Of a DNA stretch of 64,000 bases, positions 39,901-53,600 are shown one piece after another. Under the pieces are notes generated by a model. The model was given only the letters and a program-made list of their open reading frames with translations, had not been told where the DNA came from and ran no database searches. Source of the DNA: Diploptera punctata (Eukaryota; Arthropoda; Insecta; Blattodea; Blaberidae); the NCBI GenBank assembly GCA_030220185.1, contig JASPKZ010009890.1:99411-163410 (forward strand), read 5' to 3'. The translations under genes and the position numbers were made by a program. How positions within the stretch are numbered: position 1 is the stretch's first letter; every line of letters starts with the position of its first letter.

Positions 39901-42900
39901 AGCCAAAAAAAAAAAGGCCTTGGAACATGAATGTACACCCTCCTTTAGAAGACCCATTTACTACCAGCCTGTACCATTATTCTGTAAGGGATGTGCAAAG
40001 TATTTCTAAGAAAGGATGTACAAACACAGAACGAAAAATAATTTTAGTTTATTCAAGTAAAAACTTCGGGAAAAAATATTTAAAATAATAAGATTGAAAA
40101 CCGGAGCTTGCCGGGCGTGGCATACCGCTGTACACACACTTTCACCGGCGCACGCCGGGCATGGCGTACAAAAGGTTAAGGCAAGCCGATGCTGTCCCTC
40201 CTCTGCTATTCAATTTTGTACTAGAGCAGGTAATCAAATCTCTAGATGATAAAGAAGAGGTATAATTAAAATTATATTAATACATTGTTGGTATATATTG
40301 ATGATGCATTAATATTGATAATAAGTTCTTAGGAAAAATTTTTAATCAAAAATAGATGAATAGACAGCTTAATGGAGAAGACTACATAGCAGAAAGCTAC
40401 ACATGATCTTTATGGGAAACCAAATATAATGAGATTGGTTAAATTTCATAGACTGTGATGTGCAGGTCATGTGGAATGAAATAGGGGCATGGGAACTTGA
40501 ATATAACATTAACCATGATTTGAGAGAGGTGAATTATACAAGGAATGATTGAAAACCATTAGCTTAGGATAGGGATGTATGGAGAACTTATGTCCATACA
40601 GCCATAAGTGTCCAGGTTTGATAATGCCAGTGATTTGTTATTAGGCAATAGCATTACATTTATGAGTTATAAATATGGTACACAGTTTTTATAACATTTA
40701 AAAAAACACAATTGCAGGTATAACTGTATTTTTAATTGAATATTGTTTATTAACCAAATTTCCTGTGTAGGCTTAACCTAAGAATATAAAAATTATGTTA
40801 CAATATTTCAATAGCTGCATGATGTTAATTATTACTTATTAATTAAATAAAAATAAAACGTAAACACCAACTCAATTGATGATTAATAAATTACTTATTT
40901 AGGTTTCTTTTTAGTTTAGGCATAAACCTCTAATAATAATAATAATAATTTGATTTAAATATTTGCATTTAATAAGCAGTATATGTTATATAGTTCACTT
41001 TTACGTTCAATCTATGGCACCTACATGTCGAGGCTTATGTCATTGACATTCCTGCTAGAACGTTCTCTATGCAGTTGCATGAACACCTGCTTCTATACTT
41101 GTAAAAAAGTTATTCCCCAGAATTATGTCACTTTGCTGACTTCAGCATTTATTCAAAGGTTTGTACTTCATTGCTCTGTCTCTCTCATGTGGGAGTCGGT
41201 TGTCATAAATAATGCCACAAGTGATTTCCAAATTATCGATAAATTCACGACTCACGAAGTGAGGAGTGAATTTATCTAGATAATTTGGAAATCAAGAGTG
41301 GCATTTGTTAGGACTATTTAACGAATAAAATTAAGCTGTTTACTCACAAATCATTATTTAACTTTAGTTATTTTAAAATATTTATATATTTAATGTAAAC
41401 GGCGATGTTTGGAAACAAATGAGAAAACAATAGGTATGCTTCATCTGCTACTTTTGTTTATCACTGCAACCAGATCATACTATTTATTGCCAAAGGAACA
41501 CAATATTGTAAGAATGCTCTCTAGTGGAGAAAAAATGAAACACATCAAACTGTATATTAATTCATTTCTGATGTCGTATGATGTAAATATGACAATTATA
41601 TTTTTCTGGATTATTACCTGGGAAAAAATACATTTGAGAAAGTGCAAACAGTGGTTTTTTTTGGTGGTATAATAAATTGCTACAAATAATTTTATATTAA
41701 CTCCTGCAAGCGCTATGTGTTGACATCTATGCACTATATATACAATCTGGTAGCCGTATTTCTCACAGGCTTGGTCACTGCAAAATAATGGTCAGACCTG
41801 TTCAGAATATTAAAAAGGAGGAGCTTTCTTTAATATGGTAAATTTAACACTGATAAATATTTCGTGAAACACGACTCTGATAGGTTGTAAAACAGAAATC
41901 ATTGAAACGTGATTGGTCATTGACTCCCATTTGGGGCATGAGTTAAATAGTCAAATATAAATGTTCCTATTGGACACTTATGTATTTTGGAGGTAGCCTG
42001 ATAACGTCTTTGCACCCATTTCCATGATGTTTGTCACATTAAATTATAAATTGATAAATCTTTTCAGTGCAATAGTTTTTAAAGTGATTTGATTCAATAA
42101 CCTTGCAGGAAAGTTTAATATTATATGTGAAATTAGTTATAGTGAAGTGCGATTTTCATGCATATTTAAAATAAATATTTTTAATTCAACCTATGGATTT
42201 TAATTACAATTATATGGTCCTCTATCTTTTTGCCATTCAAAGGATCCCTGAACTGCGACCTGGCCGCACCATCTATTTTTAGATCTAAATTTAACAAGAA
42301 TTGAAGAAAACAAGATAGAATTTGGAATATACAGAAAGAATACACATATGGATAACTATATTAAGGCTTTGGGATTCATCCTTTAGCTCACAAAGGGGCA
42401 GTGTTCAATAGTTTGACATATAAATTAGTAAATATACCTATGAGCAAAGAAAATTATGAAAAAGAAAAAGAGTACATAATTAATGTAGCAATAGAAAACA
42501 GTTTTGAAGAAAATATGGTACACAACAAAATATATAAGTTAAAAAGGCAAAATTAATTAATAAAAACACACTTATAAAACAAACAGAAGAGAACATGAAA
42601 TTCAAGAAATTCACTTACCGTCCATTGAAACACCACAAGTTTCAAACAATTTTTAAAAAGTTTAACATAAGATTGGCACCAAAGAATGAATACGGCCTAA
42701 ATAGGGTAATTAAAACCAACAAAAATGAAAAAATTGAAGAAGAAAAAAATCAGGAATTTATCAGATTAATGCGTCATTAGAGATGTCATTAATTGTGACA
42801 AAATTTACATAGGAAAAACAAAAAGAAATCAAACAAGGGTGAAAGAGCATCATAGAAATATCACAAATGGGGAAGTGGAAAAGTCAGCAGTAGCTGCTCA

Positions 42901-45642
42901 TGCTTGGTCTGAAAACCATCTAATTGATATAAAAACCAGTCTAATTAAACAAATGGAAAAATAAAAAGAATTCATGGTTTGGGGAAAAATCCAGATTCAA
43001 ATAAAACACGAAAGAAAAACTTATGAACTTTGAAATTCCCAGGATTTTGATTTGATCTGGAGGTTCATTGGTCCACCTACAGAGGGAGGAAGAAGCAGTT
43101 CTCCTGATCAACATAACATCAGTTGACAAGAAATTATTGAAGATGAAGCTGCCCAAGCTTCAAAATCGGTATAATTAAAAAACTGGACATGAGGTGAGAT
43201 ATAAAACATTTTAATTTTAATTTAAAATTGAACCTCATAGGGCTGCATGTAAATACATTAGTCTCTACTCAAATTACTTCCAATCACTGGTGAGCTGACT
43301 TTCCGTGAACAAGTGCAAAGATCATATTAGCTACCCACTAACTGGTCATGCATGAAAGTCGTCGTTTTCATAATATTGGCAAGAAATTACCCAGAATTCT
43401 AAGCAATAAAACCACTTCTGTTATTTTCGTCTGCTAGAGGAACGCATTTACGCTTGCATCCCACAAATAATACCGTATACAATGACATCTGCATCGCGCA
43501 ATATTATGCCGAGTCTCCTGTTCTTCCAGTTGAATTCTTTGGTAGACTCTATCAAATTCCTCTTCTCCGCGTATACCGAAAACATGATTAATGTCTTCAA
43601 GGTGCGACATCTTGGATAAAGCGGCAAGGTTTCAAACTACATCGGTTCCCATCAGGTTGCTCACAATTCGTTTCTCTGCTAAGTCACCTCGCCAGGTAGC
43701 TTAGGAATTTCAACAATTTTGAGTATGCCAAAATGTATTTGGATGCAACTTTCTCAGCAGAGTACAGGCAGAGAACGACTTTTACGGTCTAATGGTTCGT
43801 AGATTCGAGCCATAGTGATTTTTTCCTATAAAAGTTCAATACAAGTTACCCTAATGTTGCTAACCCTGAAACATCACTTGAATTATTAAATAAGTTATTT
43901 GCATGAATTAAGTCACTTATATATTTTTATAAGCGATATCTGCATGTTATGCCAATTTGGAAATTAATAAAGTTTTCTATTCATTCATATAAATAGTTTC
44001 AGAGAGTTTAAAATCAAAGTTAGGATCTTCATTAAAACTATTATCTAAATCATCATTGGAAAATATTGAGGGAATTTCAAACTATGGAGTTAAGACATTA
44101 ATACAACTGAAAGAAAAAATTAGTAATTGTTCACAAAGTGAAAATTTGATGTCACTAATTACATGCACTATTAATATTTAATTTTAGGAAGTGATATTTT
44201 GAGGTTATTTTAATTAAATTATTTTCAGTCTTATCATCTTACCTCAATATTAATGTTGATTTGTTCTTGGACATGTTTCAAAACAATTCTGTTTTATCGT
44301 CAGCTTTTCCAGACTGGTTAGATTTATGTTGCACACCCTGGATGTCGATGTCAGCTCTATCCTGTGGTTGGCCAAAGAACCTCCAAACAGAAGTACTCTT
44401 GAAAAAGAAAACCGTCTATGAAAAAATATAGAAAATTCATTTATCACCCTTGGGTACACAATAAATTCGAAAATATATTTGAAAAGTTTAATATTAAATT
44501 AGCACCGAAAAATAACTACAATTTAAATAAACTAATAAAAACCAACAAAAATGAAAAAACTGATAAAAATAAAAAATCAGGAATATATCTAATTGAATGC
44601 ACGGGTTGTGAAAATGTGTATATAGGAAAAACAAAAAGAGACCTAAAAATCTGCAGTTGCTGCTCGTTTGGTCTGAAAAACATAAATTCGGACACTAAAT
44701 TGTTAAAACAGTTAGAAAATACAAAAGAGCTGACTATTTGTGAAAAAAATCTATATTCATAAGAACAAAAACAGAGTTATGAATTTTGAAATACCGACGG
44801 AGCATGACTTGTTTGGAGGTTCTTTGGCCAACCACAGGATGGAGCTGACATCGACATCCAGAGTGTGCAACATAATCTAACCAGTCTGAAAAAGCTGATG
44901 ATAAAACAAAATTGTTTTGAAACATGTCCAAGAACAAATCAACATTAATATTGAGGTAAGATTATCAGACTGAAAATAATTTAACATGCATTATTAATTT
45001 AAAAAATTGATGGCACAAAAGGAATTTTGTCATCCCCTGATTCTAAACCTGTTAAGACATTCGACAAAATTAGTATATTAATAAAAATCTTTTACAATCT
45101 GATGATTCAGCTAATGCCTAGTATAAGATATATAGTATTATAATTTCTATAGAAGCAGGGCGTATTCATATAAATATCCAAAAAAAAATACTTGTTCTGG
45201 AAAAAATTTCACAAAATATGTCAAAGTTTCAAAAATCTGGTACCCAAATATAAAGATATATATAAAACCCATTCATATGAGTTCAAATCAGATCCCCAAA
45301 GCTGTTTATAATTATATACCAAGAGGACAAAGATCTCTGGGCCGTCCTATGAATTGCTGGAGGGAAAATTTTCTGTAAGATCATAAAAGGCCTTGGTCTA
45401 ATACTTGGAAGGAAGAAGAAAGAAAGAAACCCATTCATCCCTCATGGGGACATGGGTGCTCTGTAGCAGGAGTTTCTTAACCAAGCATAATTTAGTTGCA
45501 TATTTACCTACAAATGTCAACAAGCGACATGTGATTAGCACATCACCTCAATTAGACATCTAGTAGGCAACACTAATTTTATATTATATTATTTTTGGTC
45601 TGGACATCTTACCTCAATATTAATGTTATTTTATATACATGT

Positions 45643-45704
<62 letters not shown>

Positions 45705-48700
45705 TAGGCAATTACAAATGACTCATCATGTAGGGAAAACTAAAAGGAATTTAGAAACTCATACAAAATAACACTTACGAAATATTAAAAATTGAAAAAT
45801 TGGCAATTCCAGCTCATAGTTTGCTAGAGAATCATAAAATTGGAAGAGAAACTAAACTTTTAAGATATTTAGAGAAGCCTTTGGAATTAACAATTGAGGA
45901 AATGATATATATTCAGAAGAACAAATATAAAACCATGAATTTTGAAGCAAAATTTAATCTCAAAGTTCACAAAATCAGCACCAGATGGCAGTTTGGTAGA
46001 TGGCATTATATACTTTCTTGCAAACACTGCAACTAATTTGATAAATTCCAGATTTTTCACTATCTGGGATATTAACCTTTTATTACCCAGAGTAAATTTG
46101 TTAATTAATGCCAATGTAATATTGAATTTGTTGAATACTTTTTTAATTTTCTGCATGTTCCAGGATTGTAAATAATTTTCTTGAATTGTTTCCCTTCTTA
46201 TGAATCAGATTGTAGGGTGGTGTATTCTTTAAGTCGTTCTATGTATTTGAATTTCTTTACGACTCTTATTATTTCTGAAACCATTTAATATAGCTATGTT
46301 TAATATAATGTGTTTGTATTCTTTCTTAAAATTTTCTTCACTTAATGGAATGTTCATTAATCTGTATATTGAACTGTTGAATTTTGCATGTTTATGTGCA
46401 ATATGATTAAAACCTGAAGATTTATGTAATTATCTCTATGTGTATATTTTCTGTGTATATTGATTTCAATATTTTGTTGTTGTTCATTCCTAATTATATT
46501 CGGGTCCAAAACGGGATTTTAATATTTTTCTCCAATTCAATAGTAAATTCACAGATTCATCTTGAAGGCTAAGTAATTTCAAGCCCTACTGGCTTTATAA
46601 AGTAGTGTTAAATTCCCAATAAATGTCTTCTTAACTAAGAAGCCGCCATTTGCAAAGATGGTAACAAAGGTTACAAAGCATTTGGCGCTAGGGAATTACA
46701 ACGTATATAAGAGAAAAATTTGTGTCTAGATCGCCACTTGCCTCAGTAGCTCAGTTGGTAGAGCATTTGGTCCGGAAAGCCAAAGGTCCCGGGTTCGAGT
46801 CTTGGTCTATGCAAAAAATTTTCTCTTCAAATATCATCTTCTATGTATTTGGAATTTATTACTGAGAAAATATCATCAACATATCTATACCATGTCCCGC
46901 GCTGTAGCTGAGTCGTTAAGGCAAGAAGCCTTGGTGCAGAGCTACAGGACCTGCACTGGTTCGAGTCTCCATGGGAGAAGAATTTTTCTCATGGGATTTC
47001 GACCAGTGTGGGACCGTGCCCACCCAGCATCATGAGGAATTTGAGTAGCTCAATAAGTAGCAGCTCCAAGTTGAGAAAACCAGCAGCAATGGCTGGGGGA
47101 TCCGACATGCTGACCACATTCACCCATATACTGGCAGGATGATCGTCTACCACTGTGATTAACACATGTAGATGTGAGACCAGCAGCCGGTTGGTTGGCC
47201 AAAGGCCTTCTAGGCCTATCGTACCATGGAGTTTTATCTATACCAACATTTAAATATCCATGGTTAAGCATTGGTGATTTGACATTCGAGATAGCCTATA
47301 AACAAATACCCAAAAATGGAAAAAGTTGATTGCCCATCGCCAAATCTGAAATGCATTTGTAAGATTTTTCGTTGAAAGTGAAAAAAGAATTATCGGCACA
47401 AAATTTTGTTAGACTTATGTACTCTTTTATTGTTTATGTAACTTTTTTTTTCAGTTTTAAGGAAATTTTTTCAAAATACGAGGGCGGATCGGAAAGTAAC
47501 GCACAATAATTTTTTTTAAAAAGTTTAATAGTAAAAAAAAGGAAAAAAATCACAAATGAACTTACATCTTTTACCTACTTTTCGACATAGTCACCAACTT
47601 TCTCAACACATTTTTCCCATCGTGTTACCAGTTTCAATATGCCCTGTTCGTAGAAGTCCGTTTGGTTGGAGTGTAGCCATCTGCGCACTGCTGATTTCAC
47701 TTCCACATCTGTCTCAAAGCGTTTGCTGGCCAGGAATTTCTTCATGGGACCAAACAGATGAAAGTCCGATGGTGCAAGATCCGACTGTATGGTGGATGCT
47801 GGAGCACCTCCCAACCAAATTCGGCGTTTTTCTGACGAACGACAGCAGCAACATGGGGGCGAGCATTGTCATGAAGAAGTTTAACGTTAATGTTGTGACG
47901 TTTGTCACGAATGGCACGACGCAACTTCACCAAAGTTTTAATGTAGGCCGCAGCATTCACAGTGGTCCCGTGTTCAGCAAAGTCCACCAATAAAACACCA
48001 TGCATATCCCAGAACACTGTCACAAGCACTTTCCTGGCAGATTGAGTCACTTTGAATTTTTTCTTTACTGGGGAACCAGCATGTTTCCACTCCATTGATG
48101 CCTGCTTTGTTTCGGGCGTGTAGTGGTACGCCCACGACTCATCACCTGTGACGATTCCTTCCAGAAAGTCATGTCCTTGTGCGGTGTACCGCGTTAAGTG
48201 GTCCAAGCTTGCCATCATTCGCTGGCCCTTGTGGTCGTCTGTCAGGTTCTTAGGCACCCAGCGAGCACTAACTTTACGGAATTTCAAATTTTCATGAACA
48301 ATATCGTACACCGCACCATAGGAAATGTTGAACTTCTGCGATAAGGCTCGCAGTTGCACACGCCGGTCGTTCAGAATTGCCGCCTTAATGCCTCTGACAT
48401 TCTGCGGGATTGCTGCTGTTGTCGGCCGGCCGGAGCATAGCGAATCACTAAGGTTCACGCGTCCCTCTTGGAAGAATGTGCACCACCTGGAGACATTGCT
48501 ACGGTCCATACAATCATCCCCATACACGCCACGCATGTCCCTGTGAATTTCACTGGGTTTATGCCCTTTGGCCCACAAAAATCGAACAACACTTCTCTGT
48601 TCCTCACAGGTGGACGACTGTAGCATGCGTGCCATCTTTGTTGCATAGTTCAAGCTTCTCTCGCAAGAGGTGCACCTGAGAAAAAAATACCATCTGTAGT

Positions 48701-50650
48701 GAAAACTTCAAACTATATCTCTGTGAAATTTCAACATTCTAGCTGCAATACCAAGGCAGAAAAAAATTATTGTGCGTTACTTTCCGATCCGCCCTCGTAT
48801 TTAACATTTTTCAGTTTTTTTTTTCATTTTTTCCTAGTATCCCAACTGAAAAAAATGTTAAATATTTTGAAAAAATGGCTACCTTCTTTAAAACTAAAAA
48901 CAGAAACATAATGTTACTTCCCACTTTAATTTTGATTAAACTAAGGTATTTTAAAATACAATAGGAAGTAACATTAAGGGTCGTATGCAAATACATTAGT
49001 CTCTACTCAAATTACTTCCAATCACTGGTGAGCTGAGATCGAATTAACGGCCGCCTTACCGGTCATGCATGAATGTTGACGTTTTCGTAATATTGGCAAC
49101 GAATTACCCAGAATTCTCAGCGATAAAACCACTTCCATTATTTTCGTCTGCTATAGAGGAATGCATTTATGCTTGAATCCGCAAACAATACCGTATACAA
49201 ACACGTCTGCGACGAGCAATATTACGCCGATTCTCCTGTTCTTCCAGTTGAATTCTTTGGTAGACTCTATCAAATTCCTCTTCTCCGCGTATACAGAAAA
49301 CATGATCGAAGTCTTCAAGGTCCGACATCTTGGATAAGTTTCAAACTACATCGGTTACCATCGGTTCCCTTCGGGATTTTCACATAAGTTTATATCTTAA
49401 GGTACCTTGTCAGGTAGCTTACAATTATTACTGCATGAATAGATTTCTGAGTAAGAAAAATGTGTTTGAATAAAACTTTATCAGCAGAGAACGCCTTTTA
49501 CTGTCTAATGCGTTCAAACATTCGACCCTAAGAGGTTTGTTTAATAATTAAAATGTTTTGTCTGTTCATTCTTACCTCTTAGAGTTGTTTTTGTCGAACA
49601 TAATTATGTTTCAGAGCTTCTTAGCCCCATCATCAGCGATTACAGACTGTAATGGGGCTAAGAAGCTCTGAAACATATGGTGAAATTAAATGTTTCTTAC
49701 CTCTCCTCATATAAATTTTCTAAGTTGATCGCGATTTCGAGACTATAACTGTCTCATCCTCAGAACTTTGTTGGCGACTGGTGTTATGTCGATCAGAAGA
49801 AACTCTTCTTCTTACCTCTGTTGGTTGACCGATGAACCTCTGGATCAGGTCAAAATTTGCAGGAATTTCGAAGTTCATAAGTTTTCCTTTGTTTTTCTGA
49901 ATGTGGATCTTTTCCCATACCGTGAGTTCCTTTTGTTTGTCTATTTGTTTAATTAGACTGGCATTTGATTCAATTAAATGTGCAGCTACTGTTGACTTTT
50001 CCACTTCTCCATTTTTTATGTTTCTAAGATGTTCTTTCACCCTTGTTTTCAAATTTCTTTTCGTTTTTCCAATATAAATTTTGTCACAATCCCTGCATTT
50101 GATCTGATAAATTCCTGATTTGTTTTCATTTTCAATTCTTTCATTTTTATTAGTTTTAATTATCCTATTAAGGCTGTATTCATTCTTTGGTGCTAATCTT
50201 ATATTAAACTTTTGAAATTTTTTTAAAATTTATAGTGTTTCGATGGATGGTAAGTGAATTTCTGAATTTTATTTTTTCTGTTTCTTTTATAAGTGTGTTT
50301 TCATTTATTAATTTCATTTATTAATCTGAAACATATGTTCGACAAAAACAACTCTAAGAGGTAAGAATGAACAGACAAAATGTTTTAATTATTAAACTAA
50401 GGTATTACTTGGATGGATGAGTCAGTTAAATTTGATCAATATTAGTATCTTGATTCCATAGTTTTTTGTTGTCACTGAGGTGAATAGTGCCAATGCTGTT
50501 TAAGTTTAAGGTCAGTGCCCATTGGCATGGGAAGTGGGAAATAAAATTCCAAAATTATCAATATTAGTGTTGTATCCATGGTTTTCAAGGCCACTAAACT
50601 GACGGGTGACAAGATCGGGACAAATAAATACATGGGCAGTGCTGGTTAAT

Positions 50651-50695
<45 letters not shown>

Positions 50696-53600
50696 TTGTT
50701 ACGCGGGCGTCTGTTAAGCCCCAGCGTAATGATAGCGTTAGGTTCACTATTGTTTAAGTGGTCTTTGGCCCGAGCGGTTGGCCTTGATTTTGGAGGAAAA
50801 GTTCTACAATTAAACATGTTAAAAACACAGTAAACGAAAAAATAAACATAATTTATTGAAATAAAGTCAAACATAAAGAGATATTAATAACATATAAAAC
50901 AAGTTATTTAAAACAGCTAACATCGCCACATTGTCAAACGTCAAAAATATTCAAAATATTAAAATGCTTAAATTCAGAGGGATAGAAACCAATCCCTTTA
51001 AAATATTCAACTTTGTTAGTTATTTTAAGTTACTAGGACCATTTGGTCCCATATTGATTCTAAGTCTTAAAATGACCAAAGAAATGACAGACGAAGATAC
51101 ATTACCCATGTAAACGCCACCGGCCCGCTGGGCCCTGCTGAGGGGACCGCAATCGGTCCCGCTGCTGTACTCTCTGTCCATTCCAGACATACACATATTT
51201 ATACATATAAAATCATAAGATAACAGTCCTAGCTATTATGATGTAATACATAATAACAATTACACAATCAAGGTAAGGATGATGCAACTTGGATTTGAAA
51301 AGGAATCACCATCCCTACTTTGAACCTTGATAACGATGTTTGGTTATTATGAAATGTTTAACAATTGATTACAAATTTCTAAACTACAAGTTAGGTTTTC
51401 TTACTTTTTAACAAGAATTATTAATTATATTAATATGGGTATATTATTAAATGTATATGCAATATATATATTACACTATCTAAAACATCAGTATATCTCG
51501 CCTCTGTTTCCATCTTTTTGTCTTTATTTTTATGATATCTGTAGTTAGGCCCTGTTGTATTTATAATATATATATTTGGCCTTCAGTGCTAAATGACAAA
51601 ATTGTATTATAACAATAGAAAAATATACATATATATATATATATACAGCACAGCCATCACTGAAACTATGAAAGTTTACCAAAGATAACTGGTGTAAGGG
51701 CCCATATCATAAATGCCCAGAGGCAGGTTACCTCAAAACTGTTTTATTGAAGATATTCAGCTGAGGCAGAATAGGCCATAAGGCCTAATCCTTGATAAAA
51801 TTTGATTTTATATATAAATATATTAATCTGCTTTAATCAAGTATTGTTACCAACTTGTGTGTTGATCTTTTTTAAATCTCATAAAATTAATAATGGTTTG
51901 TGCTTAAGAGAATTTAATTTATCATAATTATTCATTGTTTATAGTTTGAATGATTCATCATCCAAAATGTCCAGTTTCTTAGACATTGCAGAACTTGATT
52001 TTAGTTTTTATGGAGGACAGATATGTCAAAATATAGAAGAATCGACAACACATGTTATAATCTGTACTGAGTAAGTACATATAAACATATATTTTTTATT
52101 TGATGTTTTTATTATTCATTTCAAATATGATATATTTTTATGTTGCTTTGTAACCACTCTCAAAAAATAAGAGACCCACCAATTCATTATTTTTAAAAAC
52201 TGAAATATATTAGTTCAAATTATATTTAAAGGTTACTTTACAAATATCTTTCAGTAAATTCTTCGGAGAAATTTTTTTTGAAAAACTCACCTCATAAATT
52301 TCGTGCTTTTCACGAGACTGTGGTTTCAGACCTATTGTCAAAATCTTCTGTGCTGCCATCTATGGTTGAATTTATAAACTTTCAAATTAAATTTTGTTTG
52401 CTAAGAATATCAAAGTTCATCGATCTATATTTATTTTTCTGAATGTATATCTTCTCCCAAACTGTCAATTCTAAAGATTTATCCAATATGTTTTAAAAGT
52501 TTGTTCTCTTCCAATTTTATGATGTTCTAGTAAACTATGTGCAGCAATTGTAGATTTTTCAATTTCACAATTTTTCAATTTATGAGGTGAGTATTTCAAA
52601 AAAAAATTTCTCCGATGAATTAAAATTATTATTACCTCATAATGTTTACTGCCAACATTAATTTTAATATATCTGCTCTTTAGTGAGAGTTTTTTCTTTT
52701 TCTTATTCAATATTTGTAGGATTGTCCACCGCTTTGGTCTCGGGGTAGCGTGCTGCCTTGTCAAGCAGCGGGCCTGGGTTCGATCCCCAGTCGGGACAGT
52801 TTTTCTGGGTGATGTTCTTATCGGGGTTTTTCCTCACCTGTAAGACAAATGTCAGGAAAACTTTAAGGCCCAAACTGTCCCCGAAATCATATGGCCATCG
52901 CAATCATCATCATTCATATTCATCTTAGGTTAAGATTAGGATTAGGGACTCTCCTGGCGCACCATTATCATCATCATCATCACCCATATCATCAGGGCAA
53001 CGTAACCCCGCCTTCCAGGTGCCCCAACCTCAGAGATGGGTTACAAGTACACCATGCCAGGAGAGAAAACAGGAATGTCGATAGACAAACCTGGGGCATT
53101 TGAAATATATATATATATATTTGTAGGATTTTCATCCTGTTTATTTCCCAAATCACTCCTCGGATAAAGACGTATTGGATGTGCATGCACTGTCTATCCA
53201 TCTCTCGGCTGGTTTTCCTCTTGCTCTTCTCCCATCCATTGGTCTATCTTCTTTAGCTCTTTTTGCAAGTCTGTTGTCTTCCATTCTTTCTAAATGATCT
53301 TTCCAATATTTTTGCCTGTCTATAATAAATTTGGTTATGTCATGAATTTGACATTTGTCTCTAATGTCTGTATTGTGTATCATATCAAATTGTTTTCCCC
53401 TGAATAGTTCTTAAGATCTTCATTTCACATGTGCTTGTTATTTGTTTAGTTTTTGTTGTATCAGTCCTAGTTTCTGCTCTACATATGATAATTGATCAAA
53501 CTATTATTTTGTATATGCGGATTTTGCTTTCTATTAGCATATGTTTATTGCACCAAATTAAATCTTTCATATATTTCTAACAATCCCAAGGCTCAAGCCT

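Larger units (their letters stand above)
44185..44990. mobile_element. Penelope-like element family A, head-to-head pair with GIY-YIG
   Basis: 44185-44394 is a minus copy of the PLE 3' end. From 44395 a plus copy runs through linker (KFNIKLAPKNNYNLNKLIKT), GIY-YIG core (SGIYLIECTGCENVYIGKTK at 44576-44635) and endonuclease C-terminus to the same 3' end at 44990. The GIY and YIG motifs are both intact; a deletion follows at RDLK. Two 3' ends thus face outward. Confidence 0.88.
49535..50405. mobile_element. PLE family E inverted fragment, interrupted by PLE family B
   Basis: Minus arm 49540-49640 and plus arm 49641-49678 plus 50326-50400 form one mirrored family E end (CTTACCTCTTAGAGTTG and complement). 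The plus arm is split inside its own ribozyme by the insertion at 49679. Confidence 0.82.

Noticed and set aside
47556..47993. 145-aa + frame and other + frames at 48325-48679
   Set aside because: Antisense shadows of the mariner transposase at 47575-48653.
50606..50874. Open frames with YIYIYI runs
   Set aside because: Translation of the (AT)n microsatellite on both strands.
52891..53103. Histidine-rich 70-aa frame
   Set aside because: Product of the (CAT)n tract in a SINE.
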